A DNA stretch of 64,000 bases from Leptidea sinapis (lineage: Eukaryota; Arthropoda; Insecta; Lepidoptera; Pieridae), in contig NC_066297.1 of NCBI RefSeq assembly GCF_905404315.1, positions 4,712,001 through 4,776,000 on the forward strand, in the 5' to 3' direction. The notes below the pieces were generated by a model. It saw only the letters and a program-made list of their open reading frames with translations, did no database searches and was not told the origin of the DNA. How positions within the stretch are numbered: the stretch's first letter is position 1; every line of letters begins with the position of its first letter. Positions 31,064-42,705 of the stretch are shown here, piece after piece. The translations under genes and the position numbers were made by a program.

Positions 31064-31066
31064 TTC
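31006..31066 (-). CDS. LRR gene, signal-peptide exon
   Basis: Acceptor catttattttcag precedes GAAATGATG; the donor is gtatgc. It encodes MMYHAAVLFVLAVVGVNCE, a clear signal peptide with likely cleavage after VGVNC or nearby. The acceptor implies a further 5' exon (see 37231-37236). Confidence 0.85.
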
Positions 31067-31088
31067 CTGAAAATAAATGAGTAAGCAG

Positions 31089-31142
31089 GATAAGAACTAT
31101 TTATCTTTCATTATCTGTCGAAGTCTTATCTATATCTTTATC
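31089..31142 (-). promoter_or_regulatory. GATA-site cluster next to signal-peptide exon
   Basis: TTATC (GATAA on the gene strand) occurs at 31101, 31111, 31126 and 31138, with a GATAA in the other orientation at 31089. The cluster is 23-76 bp upstream of the exon holding the signal peptide. GATA factors drive many insect gut and fat-body genes, so an enhancer or promoter role is plausible but inferred. Confidence 0.4.
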
Positions 31143-31355
31143 TGTAAAAGGAAATATAGCTCAAACATACGAAAATAACTGACCTACAAAAGGAAAGTCA
31201 TCAATAAGAATCTATTATAATTATGCATTGTTAGAATTGGTTAGTGAAAAGAATGAAAGAAGAAAGAATCAAATTATAGCTATTAAATATCTATTTATTA
31301 GTAGGTAACTGTAATTTCGTGATTATGTATATGTCACAGTTATATTGTCAAAGAG

Positions 31356-31490
31356 GTGATATAACAATTTCACTAGTGATATTACAATAAAATGGTAGAT
31401 TGTCAATCGATTTCGTTTCTTTCAATTTAACGGCCTGGTTTTAGTGAAATTGTAATGTCACGGGTATTCTATAGTGATATTGTAAAGCAA
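31356..31490. repeat. Palindromic AT-rich repeat
   Basis: gtgatattacaat and attgtaatgtcac are near inverted copies around a central spacer, with further tagtgatattgtaa words. It may be a foldback MITE. Confidence 0.4.
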
Positions 31491-31499
31491 TGATATTCT

Positions 31500-32670
31500 G
31501 ACAGTTTTACAGGTCGTTAGTTTATGTAACGATATATTATAAGATTCTAGTCCGATGGCGATGTTCCTTGAATAGTTTTTGGTTTGAGTTGGGCAGATTA
31601 TTTGGGGGAGGGGGTAGTATTTATCTTCCCCCATGGGGACTAGTCAGCTTCGGGTGCTTATATTCCAGTTTTGATTTGTATAAGAAGTTTGTTTTATTAT
31701 GGTTCCGGGTGCCTATATCGGTTACTGGTTTTTTGGAATCTCCGATAAAGAAGATGACCAGATCAGAGACTAGCCCATGGACCAGTACAGCTAAAAACTG
31801 GAGTCTATGGAGGCAGTTGGTTTATCTATTATAGACAATCAGACAACAATGATAGATAATTATTAAACTAATTCAAAAATTTATGAACGAAAGTATTTTA
31901 TCTGAATAAAGGCTTATTTGTTTATCTATTTATAAGTGTAACCGCATATTTTCATCCGTACTCAGTACTGCTGTAATGCACCTTCTATATCTTGGGCGTT
32001 ATCCTAAAGTCGTTCACCCTTTGAAGCAATAGTTTGGTGGTCCTTTTGCAACAAAAGTTATTCAACTTATGAAACAGCAAAAATCAAAAAATTATCGATG
32101 AAAAACACTCTGTGAAAACACAAATCCAAAATAAGGGATAAAAATGTTTCCAATCACACTGTATTACACTCCTCATATAGTTAAAAATGTAATTGTTTCC
32201 TTCCGTATTATTTAAATACAACAAATAAATCCCCAGATCTATAAGTGTTCTAATGTTAAAATTATCATGGCTGGTTGAATTGTTTTTATTTTTACTATTA
32301 ATATTATTTATACATGGTCACGATATTACTGTAAAATTACTAGTGAGTAACGCCATGACACGCAAACTTTTATAACTAGATAACATTACTTATAGCGATT
32401 AGCTTAGGCGATGGCTGGTCGTGAACGGATGCTACTCTCTCTTGCTATATATTTTATTTTATGAAATACTCACATAGTGCCTCTATTTATTTACGGTATG
32501 TGTGGATTGATGCATCTACTATACTCAATAACTCTTGTGTTTATGAGTATTAATTTGCTTTTTTTTCTTTTTTTGAATTACTCGTGTAAGCCTTTCAGTT
32601 TTTGACATTTGAGTATTTTTGTTGCGTCACTTTGCATATATTGTAATTGAAATGATGTAAAACACTTAAA
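31500..32670. other. Upstream intron of LRR gene, nothing assigned
   Basis: The open frame at 31568-31834 has no recognisable homology. No repeat family was recognised apart from partial palindrome words near 32320. Confidence 0.35.
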
Positions 32671-32679
32671 AATGTAAAT

Positions 32680-32850
32680 CTTGACTTAAAAGAGTGGCAA
32701 TGAGTTTCTTGCTACTTCTTCTCATTAGCACAACCCTTTACGAAGTAGCGGTAAATTCAATAAGAAACAATATTTTTAATTTTCTTTGACATTCATAAGT
32801 GTCATTTCCGTGACCTACATGAATAAAGTGTTTTTGAATTTGAATTTGAA
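32680..32850 (+). repeat. LINE 3' UTR and tail
   Basis: It contains gagtggcaatgagtttcttg and ends in the tail tttttgaatttgaatttgaa, the same tail type as at 4.35 and 37.87 kb. Confidence 0.5.
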
Positions 32851-32892
32851 TAGACACTTACCTGCACTTAACTCTATGAATCACCTCATAAA

Positions 32893-32990
32893 ATACCAGT
32901 GGGAGGCTCCTTTGCACAGTATGCCGGCTAGATTATGAGTACCACAACAGCACCTATTTCTGCCGTAAAGTAGCCATGTGAGGCCGAATT
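32893..32990 (+). repeat. SINE-like family C, truncated
   Basis: It has accagtgggaggctcctttg and gattatgagtaccacaacag, then stops abruptly. Confidence 0.6.
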
Positions 32991-33238
32991 TACGCCTTAT
33001 GTAGTTGAAGGAGGTAGCTTAAAATGCAATACTAAGTCATCTTACTGACCACACTAAGCTTTTAAGAGGGATATTTGGTTCACTACCAAGAGACCACGGA
33101 ACTCGATATATTAACGCAGAGTATGCCGATACAGGCTGTGGCAATTAGAGGAATTATCTCAAATCAAAAGAATACAACAATGGGAGACTTTTTATCGGTG
33201 AACGCATAAACTTGCCTGTGCTAAGGGTTGAACTAGTC

Positions 33239-33463
33239 TTAATTTTTTGGGCTCCATTTCAAGACTTTGCTTAGCATAGTCTCGATTTTAGAATCAAGTT
33301 TGTTTCTATCCTCTAAGACGCTATCCCTTAATGCTATTGAAATGTGAAAAAACCGTGTAGAGGATATCACACAGCCTTGCGGGATACCAGAGTTTGAGGG
33401 TTTTAATGCGAAGGATGCGCCGTTAATTACAACTTTGATACTCTGCCAAAAAGGCCTAGGCAT
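33239..33463 (-). pseudogene. LINE reverse transcriptase fragment
   Basis: The frame reads FWQSIKVVINGASFALKPSN then SGIPQGCVISSTRFFHI, matching RT block (G-x-P-Q-G-x-x-x-S-x-x-x-F). It belongs to a different LINE from the one at 33652-36100, because the sequence context does not continue. Confidence 0.6.
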
Positions 33464-33651
33464 CCCAAAAGCTGGCGACGGATAATCGACTCAATGCAGC
33501 AATGGGGCGATCACCATCATACAGATACGTATGCACGTTTTGTTTTGCATTTGGATCGAAATATCGGCATCAAATTTAAAATATGTATCGTGAGTACCCG
33601 CCATAATAAGTTCAATGAGTGACAGACGTAATTAATAGCGATTAACCCCTT

Positions 33652-36100
33652 TCTTATTTATTTATTTAATTTAGGTACAAAAACGATTACAAAGTAAAAC
33701 ATGTGAAATATAAAAAAGAAAAATAAAGATCTTATCACTATAAAATTGTAAATCTAACTATTGTACACACCGTTATATTATTATGTAAGTACAACTAATA
33801 TTTGAGTTCTATGTTACAGTGCTTCTTAATTGTTATTTTAAAATTATATAAACTTTGAGTAAATATGTTGATTTCACAATTTTTATTACTACTTAACTCG
33901 TTATATAATTCGCACATACGATGAAGTGGATGCGACATTGTTGTAACAGTGCGGTATTGCAAAAATTGTAGGCATACGATTGGCTTGCTTGCGAGTAATA
34001 AAGTGAACTTCTGTTTATAAATCATTGCTGAAAGTCCCATGCACAATCCTGTGTAGGATAGCCATGTCAGCAATTTCTCGCCTGCATTTAAGAGTTTGAA
34101 ATTTAAAATATACCAAGCGGTCCTCATACTCAGGTATGGCTCGTCTCAATCCCATTCTCATACATTAGAAAATCTAATGAATCGCTTTTGAACTGTTTCT
34201 ATACTATCTTTGTCAGCCTTGTAAATGGGTGCCAAGACTGAGGAGCAGTACTTGAGTACTGTTGCTGTCTTACTACTGAGGTGTAAAGTATCTTTAGCGA
34301 ATCTATATGCTTGAATGATTTTGATGGTTTTGATGTGATCATAAATCCTAGCATCCTACTTGCTTTTTTCACTATGGTTTCATAATGATGTTTAAAACTT
34401 AATGATGAATCGAACCACACACCTAAATCACGTACTACACCAACCCCGACTAAATTGGTACCATCTATGGAATAGTTAAAATTTATTGTATTCCTTTTTT
34501 TCGTGAAGCTAATAAATTAACATTTTTTTATATTTACTGACATTTCGTTAGTTTTACACCATTCATTTAAAGTATAACGTTATCCTGAAGAAAATAGAAA
34601 TCTTCGATTCTTGATATCTGGGTGTATAATTTAATATCATCAGCATAAGCTAAACATTTACATTTAATTTTATCAAGAAGGTCATTGATGAAGATCAAAA
34701 ATAGCAGGGGTCCTAAATTTGAGCCCTGAGGGACCCCGGAAGTGGGTTCAAAAGGAATAGATTCAAAACCATACAATGCAACTATCTGGGAACGATTCAT
34801 GAGATAACTATGTAACCAACGATGAAGATTACCATTAAAACCTAAGTGTTCTAGCTTGTTTCAGAGAATAAAATGATTGACCTGATCAAAAGCTTTAGAA
34901 AAATCAATATACACTGAATCCACTTGGGACTTACTATTAAAAGATTGACATAAGTAATTTGAATATGTTAACAGATTGGATGCAATAGACTTACCACTGA
35001 CAAAGCCATGTTGAACCGGATTGAGTCTATGCTTGAAATGATTATAGAGTGAATTATAAGCCATACTCTCAAATATTTTGGCAAAACAGTTTAATATACT
35101 AATAGGCCGGTAGTTTGTTGCGTCAGTTTTGTCACCTGCTTTATGTATGGGCGTGATTTTAGCAATTTTCCATAGCTCAGGAAAAACCCCTTCACTTAGT
35201 GATTTGTTTATAATAATTGTCAACGGTACTTTCAGAGACGACGCACACATCTTAATAAATATTGGTGGTATCATATCTGGTCCACGACCTTTGTTAATTT
35301 CGGTTTTGTTGATGTGCTTATATACTTCATATTCAGAAAATTTAATTGAACATATTGAGTTACTGGAACTTGGAAATGGGGATTATACGCTGTAGTTGAG
35401 TTATTAGATTTGTAAACAGATGTGAAGTATTCAGCAAAAAGATTCGATACATCATTTCCACAGCTAGCAGTTTTATTCAAATACCTAATTGACTTAGTCA
35501 GATCATTGGTAATACGCTTAGATTAGGTATATCGCCAAAAGGTTCATCAATAATTTTGTGCGAGTCCTTAGCAGAGCATACTGATCATAGTCGCGAGGGT
35601 TGTTGTAGGCTTTAAATCGATGATGATATTTACTTTGCTCTTTCAATGTCTTAATTAGTAGTTTGGAAAACCATGTAGGATGTCGAGTACTTTTACGTGA
35701 TCCAGAAGGCGTATTCTTATTAATTATATCCCAGAGATAGATAGAAAAAATCTACGAAATCATTGCATTGTAATGAATCAGCACTGAACCAATCAGTGTC
35801 ACTATTACTGTGATACATTTCGCGCAGTCAGTTTTTCTAAAATTTATTATAGGAAAAAGTGTGTTCTCTCTTAAGTGCTTGGATAAATCTATAGTAAAAT
35901 CAATTGGTGGATGAAATTTATCTTCTGGTCTGCTTATAGGAACAGTGCGAGTCACATTAATTACATTCAGATCTGTAAGTATTAATTCAAGAACATTATT
36001 ACAGCAATTTGTAACTTTATTATATTGCATTAAGTTACTTTTGTTCATAAAATCATTGAGGAAATGTAACCCATCGTTGTTGACCACAGAGCTATGCGTT
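33652..36100 (-). mobile_element. 5'-truncated LINE with degenerate endonuclease/RT ORF2
   Basis: From high to low coordinates: the end of the endonuclease (36087-35752, LELILTDLNVINVTRTVP), a linker, then RT blocks in several frames (ATNYRPISILNCFAKIFES; VDSVYIDFSKAFDQVNHF; SGVPQGSNLGPLLFLIFIND; KCLAYADDIKLYTQIS), and the thumb region to about 33800. At least three stops or frameshifts interrupt it. The 3' end has a ttaaataaataaataag tail at about 33655-33675. It lies in the upstream intron of the LRR gene, same strand. Confidence 0.85.
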
Positions 36101-36579
36101 ATCTAGGATTCTGTATGAAATATACAATGTAAATTTATCGGTGTCTTGATTAGAGCTCAAACGTCATAAACACGATTGTTAGTTTATCCAGTTTGAAAGT
36201 ACCCTCCACTTATACAGATTCACTTTATATGCGCACAAATCCACGACACTTGATAGTTAGTTAATTATTGAACATCCCAAATGATAGTCCCGCGAAGTTA
36301 TAATAGTGAAACTCGTTTGATTATAGTCACTTATTTTATTAAATGTGGCACTTGTTAATCCACACAACACCACGCTAAGTTAGAAAAAAAGGTGTTCGGA
36401 CTTAAGCAGTTTTAGTGCAAGTTTTATTTAAAATATTTGTGGGATAACACTATAAGTTGGAGATTGGATAATGTTCTATCTTTATAAACTAAGGTAACAC
36501 ATATTTGGCAACAATTATAATTTTAAACTTTATATCTTACTAAGATCAATGTTCAGTGTATGAACGATAAGTCACGTCA

Positions 36580-36835
36580 ATGCTTACCTACGTAGGAGAA
36601 CCAAAGTCATTGACATAGCCCAGTTGCGAAACCGAAGTGTCAGAGGGCAGGGCACATAGCTCGACGGAGAGATGGACGTTGAAGCAGTAAAGTCGGAAGA
36701 TGTAGTGATGGTAGGCATCTGGTCAAGATCGCCAGAACGATGGATGAGGGCAGCGCAGGACCGATCGTCGTGGTAATCTATGAGGGAGGCCTTTGTCCAG
36801 CAATGGACGTCTCCCGGCTCAAATGAATAAAAAAA
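36580..36835 (+). pseudogene. LINE ORF2 C-terminal fragment
   Basis: The + frame reads RTKVIDIAQLRNRS and later RWMRAAQDRSSW, stop, SMREAFVQQWTS, matching the common LINE ending with D-R-x-x-W and A-F-V-Q-Q-W-T. It is the coding-strand counterpart of 22.55 kb. Confidence 0.55.
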
Positions 36836-37230
36836 ACCTCTCTTGGACCTTTTAAATTGGAAGCCACTAGGGTTTTTCTTGAATTTCTTAAAATATGACA
36901 ATAATTCGGGAATCTAAAACATCTTCAACTTATCACTTAAAAGAGCTTATTACATATTTTTTAAGTATAACTTGACATACCCTATTCGTTAGGGGAAAAG
37001 GTTTAAATTCCAATTAAAAATTAGGATTAGAACAATTTTACCCCTTTTTACTAAATCTACCAAATTTTTTTCGAATATAGTATTATTAACAACTTTATTA
37101 AAATATGATAATATACTTATGAATTTTGTAAATAACATCAATGTTTCCCACATTTCTGATCTAAGAACGGTTATTAGCTAACGAAATTAGATAGGTGCTA
37201 ATAGGTATTATTGGCGTGTAAACTTCTTAC

Positions 37231-37236
37231 CTTCAT
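37231..37236 (-). CDS. Candidate upstream start exon of the LRR gene
   Basis: On the minus strand TTAACC-ATG-AAG is followed by gtaagaag, a good donor. Splicing to the acceptor at 31067 gives MKEMMYHAAVLFV in the same frame, adding three residues to the signal peptide. The intron would be about 6.2 kb. It fits, but a two-codon match is weak support; RNA evidence is needed to choose between this start and 31063. Confidence 0.4.
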
Positions 37237-37454
37237 GGTTAAGTAGGCCAGATAATAAAAACTAATTTGTAGTAAAAAAGAATCACAACTCACAAAGAAC
37301 TTTACGATTTTAACCTCTACATTAGTTACTATCGCGTTAGATCGTTAACTATTAATTAACTTTAGTTTTATTTACCTAACTAATGGTGACCACAACACAA
37401 TAACATGACACAGATTAACACGAAAGAGTTCTTACACAAAATGGCTGATGCACA

Positions 37455-37496
37455 GATATCTTATCGCTGTTATCATTACGTTATCGCCTCTTATCA
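37455..37496 (-). promoter_or_regulatory. Four phased GATA sites, candidate LRR-gene promoter/enhancer
   Basis: TTATC (GATAA on the gene strand) starts at 37461, 37470, 37481 and 37491, all in the same orientation and 9-11 bp apart. A GATATC flanks them at 37455. They lie about 220-260 bp upstream of the candidate start exon. No TATA box is evident between. Confidence 0.5.
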
Positions 37497-37867
37497 TTAG
37501 GTGTGGTTGTAAAGACGGCAGGTGAGATGCTTATTGAATAAAATAATAGAAATTTAGACAGTACCTTTTATTTTGTAATTAATACTTATTTTGAGGCCTA
37601 ATTCTTAAAGGACTTATGTTGGATTTATATTTCGAGGGCTTGCAAAGAGCGGCCAAACTAGGCGTAGCCTGTTTAACGTATGGGGTGTTAATGAAATAGT
37701 TAATTAAATAATTTGGGTACAGTATCTTATTCAGAAAAACACCAACACTTTTAAATACGCCACACATAGAAGGAGAATATACATTACTAAGCACATTTAC
37801 TAACACCGATAATATATAATACATTAATCATTCAATACAACAAAATTCAATACTTTAGAAATTAATT

Positions 37868-38060
37868 AATACAAATTCAAATTCAAATATTTTTATTCAA
37901 AATAGGATTTATAATCATTTATTGAACGTCAAAATCTACCACCCATTCAAAAGAGACTGCCTCAGACCTGAGAAGAATGGGCGCAAGAAACTCAGCGGGC
38001 TTTTTTTTTTATATAATATATGGATTACAATGTAATATCGTACAATAAACATTAATAATT
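37868..38060 (-). repeat. LINE 3' end
   Basis: On the minus strand it runs aagcccgctgagtttcttgc, ctcaggtctgaggcagtctc and ends in the tail atttgaatttgaatttg. It is the same family as 8052-8160 and 4265-4365. Confidence 0.6.
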
Positions 38061-38499
38061 AAAGAGCCTTATAAGATAAAATTAAACATAGCAAATTACT
38101 ATTAAGAGATGGGTGAGCTTAATGGTAAAAATCGAATGACATTCAAGTATTTAGTTAAGATCATATTATGATCATAAATATTTTTGCCTACCCGCAGAAT
38201 TTCTAATTATTTCGTCGCGGTACGCGTACTACGCGTTTACCGCGACTCTGTTATGAAATAATAAAATATATTATATTTATTTTGTATGAGTGTAATGAAA
38301 TGTCTGAATTTTATGTGTTTTAGTGTAATGCCTGATTGTGTTATGTTTTAATAGGTATTTAAGTATTAAAATAAAATATTTAAATACTCGTTTGTGTAAT
38401 AAATACATGATATGATAAAATACATATACTAGAATAATGTGTGTTAGCCACTGCCTGTACTATCGGTACAAGACAACCATATATTTAACACAATATACT

Positions 38500-38630
38500 T
38501 ACTTAAACACGGACTCGGAAACAATATTCATCGTAATATAAATGTTTGTACCTACCAAGATTCGAAACTGGGACCTCTAGCTCAGTGGGCAGGTTTACTA
38601 ACAACTGGGCTATATGGGTCGTCTTGCTTA
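38500..38630 (-). repeat. SINE family B, truncated
   Basis: It shows the tRNA-like head on the minus strand (gcccactgagctagaggtcc and ttcgaatcttggtaggtac-like sequence). Confidence 0.5.
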
Positions 38631-39323
38631 GTGTTAAGTAGGAAGAAAACGAAAATGTTGTCGTTAAATGGACAGAAGAAAAAACTGAATTAGAAAATGA
38701 AAAAGTGTATTCCAGACTAGTGTTAGTATTAATGTACATAAAAAATATTCCTATTTGAACTCTATTGCGTATAGTCTGTTATTTTTGTCTGACGCTTTTG
38801 CTGCACCAGTAATTTTGTTGTATTTTAATGAAAATGAAATGAAAATGAATTTATTTCGGAAGAAAAACTGACACATTCACAAAAAAAAGTTAAAGAGAAC
38901 AAAATATATGCTTAATCTAATACTAAACTTACTTAACTTAATACAAAAGAAACAAAAGCAAAACTTGATGTGGCAGTGGTCTTCCAAAACTGGAGTCCAC
39001 TCAGTTATAGTTGTGTCCTATGAGCACAACACTGATTTTCAGTGACACCATTGTGTGAAGTTTGGAGCTGAACTGACATATTTTTAAAACTAAAATATAA
39101 TTAATTGTGGCACTAAAATATTTATTATCAGAAAAAAAATATGATTAACAAAAAAAAATGTTACCAAAAATAAATAATGACAATAACAAAAATAATAAAA
39201 AACGTATGTGTGTAAATATATAAGGAAGAAAAAATAATAATAAATACGTGAAGCTATTTTATATAATACAATGAAATTTAAACAGTGTTCACCAAGGCAG
39301 GAGATGTAGGGAGGTATTGGTCA

Positions 39324-40990
39324 TTAATAAGTATTTTTTGACGAGACTGTATATAAACCCCGTAGCGGCGGTGGTAAATTATTCCAGCACTTGGTGGCAT
39401 TGTACTTGAAACTTCCCCTGAAAGCCGCAGTGTGATGCTTGGGAGGACAAAGCTTAGCCTTTACAATGTTCCTTGTTATAAAATTCAACACCCTGCCCTC
39501 ATTTGCCCATAACAGTTTCGAATAGAGATATATAGCGTTTTTGTCTTTATAATTCCAAAAATCATACAAGCGAAGTGTAGCCGTCTGCGACTTTCCATGT
39601 TCAGAATATTGGCTTCTCTAAGATACGGACTCACATGAGATCTGTGTGGAATATTCCAACAAAACCGGGCGCAGGCATTTTGCACTCGCTGTATAGTACT
39701 TTTGGTGCGGGCTCGTAGTCTAGGACCATACGTAGTGTCATTATAATTAAATTTTGAGAGTACCAAAGCATCACACAACCTGACACGTAGATTTATATTT
39801 AAATAGTTCCTAATGCGATAGAGTACTTTTAAACGATAAAAACAGTTCGCAACAGTAGAGGTTATATGTTTCTCAAATCTAAGATTCTCTTCAAATATTA
39901 ATCCTAGATTACGAACCTCATGAACTCGCTCAATAACTTTATTATTAGTAACTATTTTAGGATTGTAACGTTCAATTTTTTCAACGACCTTAGGGGTTCC
40001 CAGTATCATAAATTTGGTCTTAGATGGATTAAGAACCAGTGAATTATTTACCGACCAAGTATAGATTTGGCTGACATCTGAATTAATATTTTTTTCTGCA
40101 TCTGACATCTCGTTTGGCTTGAAAGTTATGTTAAGTTGAATATCATCTGCATATATTTGATATTTACAATGATTAATGTTTTTAACTACATCGGCACTAT
40201 ACAAGATAAATAATAGCGGTCCTAATATTGATCCCTGAGGTACTCCGCGCTCAAGAGCATTACAATCAGAGAATGACCTACTTCCATCTTCCTGTGTAAT
40301 GACTACAGTTTGGGTTCGATTACTTAGGTAACTGTGGAACCATTTTATTGCTTTCTGACTCAATCCATTGTAACTTAGTTTGGAGAGCAGCAGACTCGAA
40401 TTTATGGTATCAAATGCGCGCGAGTAATCAAGTAGTAATAAAATCGTACCCTTTCCATCATCTTGTGCAGTAAGAATATTGTCAACTACGTCCATTAACG
40501 CTGTAGTTGTCCCTCGGTGTTTTCTAAACCCTGACTGGTAATCCGGTAATATGCCATTATACTCCAAAAAGCTCATTAGCTGCTTATGCACAATCTTTTC
40601 AATTACTTTTGATAAACAAGGAAGTATGCTGATAGGACGAAGTTCTTTAAAGTCTTTCGGATTGTCGTTTTTTGGTATGGGACGCACTAGGGCATGACGC
40701 CATAAGTCTGGAAACTTACTTGACGACAAGGATGTATTTATGATATGAGTAAGTACAGTAAGAGTTTTTTCTGTAGTCAGCTTAAGCATATCCAATGAAA
40801 TATCATCAATTCCCACGGCTTGTGATTTCAACTCATTCAAAGTCTGAAATACTGTATATTCATTTACTAGTTTAAAATCGAAAACAGAGTCACTATGGCG
40901 ATGGAACTCATAATATGTCAGAGTAGACAGAGGAATCTCAGCACTGCCTGGAATGTTAAGGAAGCTATTATTAATTTCATTAGGATTTGC
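39324..40990 (-). pseudogene. LINE ORF2, reverse transcriptase and C-terminal region
   Basis: A long open frame (451 codons from the first Met at 40840, and open further upstream to a TGA near 41060 at a Trp position) contains FKELRPISILPCLSKVIEKI, TILLLLDYSRAFDTINSSLL, ERGVPQGSILGPLLFILYSA and CKYQIYADDIQLNITF (the Y-A-D-D catalytic pair), then the thumb NPSKTKFMILGTPK. A frameshift near 39530 joins it to a C-terminal piece with YDFWNYKDKNAIYLYSKLLW and ATKCWNNLPPPLR. It would reverse-transcribe the element RNA at the nicked target. Confidence 0.85.
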
Positions 40991-41538
40991 AAGATGAGAT
41001 GGTAATATGTATTCTTTTTTCGTAGTGATTTGAGTATTCTGTTTAATATGCTTTCACAATACTTGAGGTTTATTTATATTGGAGTTTATGTACGTATCAA
41101 AATATGCCTGTTTCTCTCTTTGTATTGCGAACTTAACATAGTTTTTTATTTCTTTATAAAATTGCTTATGAGTTTCAAGCTTACTTTTGCGTGCCCTTAC
41201 TTGGGCTTCATCACGACACTGCATCATCTTCCTAATATTGTATGTAATCCAAGGGTATGTATTACATTTGATTTTAACATATTTCTTTGGTGCATAAAAA
41301 TCGAATAAAGATAATAGTATCGATGTTAATGAGACTACAATTTCATCAACATTTTCTAATATTAATAATTTCTCCCACTGGATGTCACTTAATGATTGCT
41401 TATTAAAGATTAAAGATTAAAATCATTCACGTTAATGTCTTTTATAGATCGACACACGACCTGTTTTGGAACAGGTTGGTCTTTATTTATATTTAAAACA
41501 CATGATATAAACGCATGGCTGCTCAGACTTTCAACATG

Positions 41539-41587
41539 ATGTTCCCGTATCATCTGTTACAGTGGGTAACAGATGATACGGGAACAT
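41539..41587. repeat. Perfect 22-bp hairpin inside LINE ORF2
   Basis: Arms 41539-41560 and 41566-41587 are exact reverse complements with a 5-nt loop (agtgg). One arm belongs to the endonuclease coding sequence; the other appears inserted. Confidence 0.88.
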
Positions 41588-42100
41588 GTGTGCATATTAA
41601 ATCTATAAGTGTTTCTGTTTGAGAAGTGAAATGCGTTGCCTCTGTCACATGTTGTTTTAATTTAAAGGTGTTTAAAAATGTTTCAAGTTTTTTGTAATTA
41701 ATATGATTCGAATCAAAAAAGTTAATATTAAAATCCCCAAGTAAGACAATGTTTTCACACCAGACAAACGCGCCCATTGACTCAGTAAGAGCATCAAAAA
41801 ATGTATTGACATCCATCCAAGGAGGACGATATGCGGTGCCCACGACCAAAACTCTGCCACGAATAAAAAGCTTAAGCCACATCTGTTCAACGCTTGGTGT
41901 AATTGGATGTGATAAGATACGTACAGATAGGCCTTGTCTCGTGTAGAATCCAACGCCACCGCCTCGAGAGCGCACGCTGGTTGGGCGCGGAACATGTAGC
42001 GTAGTTTGTATCCAGGGACAGCGGGTGCGCGACCCTCCTGGCCCTGGCGCAGCCACGTTTCGTTTATAGCCATCAAATCAACAGTATGACGTTGCATTGC
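41550..42100 (-). pseudogene. LINE ORF2, endonuclease domain (one frameshift)
   Basis: Blocks in order: VDLMAINETWLRQGQEG (catalytic E in ETWL), frame change near 41990, then SRGGGVGFYTRQGL, VVGTAYRPPWMDVNTFF, VLLGDFNINFFDSNHIN and TETLIDLICTH. The chain ends early because of the inverted 22-bp insertion at 41539-41587. Confidence 0.8.
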
Positions 42101-42171
42101 CGCTACAAATTCGTCATGTCTGGTTCCAAGTGAGCCGGGATTTAGCAGACCAATTTTAAGTTTTTTTTTTT

Positions 42172-42705
42172 TTATAATTGAACAGAGTGATATTTTGAAA
42201 CAATGTATATGTGACCAAGTGAAATAACGTTTATATTTGTAAGAGAATAAAATAAATAAAAATTTGTTAATATAATATGTAGATAATTTTTCATTTTATA
42301 TAACCATACTTGATTTAAAATATTTATACGTACATATAATAAAATAATATCACCACCGCTTTTAAAATTTAAAGTTAATAAAACTTGTCCACAATAGTAC
42401 TGCAAAACCATGCCACATAGAATCTCTATATAATAATAACACATTAAAGCTAGAATAAACATAACTAAAATATAGTACATAAAGTTCCAGACTATATTAT
42501 AATTATTGTCGTTATCATTCAGACTCAGCGTCATTAGAAAAGAGAGAAGTGCATTAAAATAATAATAATTTTCTGTGATTAATGTTTTTGTAGCTGTCGA
42601 AATTCCAATATAATGTGATTGACAAATGTTTACTATAGCGAAAACAATAATATAATTAAAATTATGTAATAAAAATAAATTACTTTTAAAAAGTACTAAA
42701 CTCAC
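42172..42705 (-). other. LINE spacer between ORF1 and ORF2
   Basis: An open frame of 177 codons here is very rich in Leu, Ile, Tyr and Asn, as expected from AT-rich non-coding DNA. I do not regard it as a gene. Confidence 0.5.

Noticed and set aside
18949..31066. LRR gene as a Toll receptor
   Set aside because: The cytoplasmic tail is about 30 residues with no TIR domain.
42172..42705. 177-codon ORF as a membrane protein
   Set aside because: Composition is that of translated AT-rich DNA, and it fills the spacer between ORF1 and ORF2 of a LINE.
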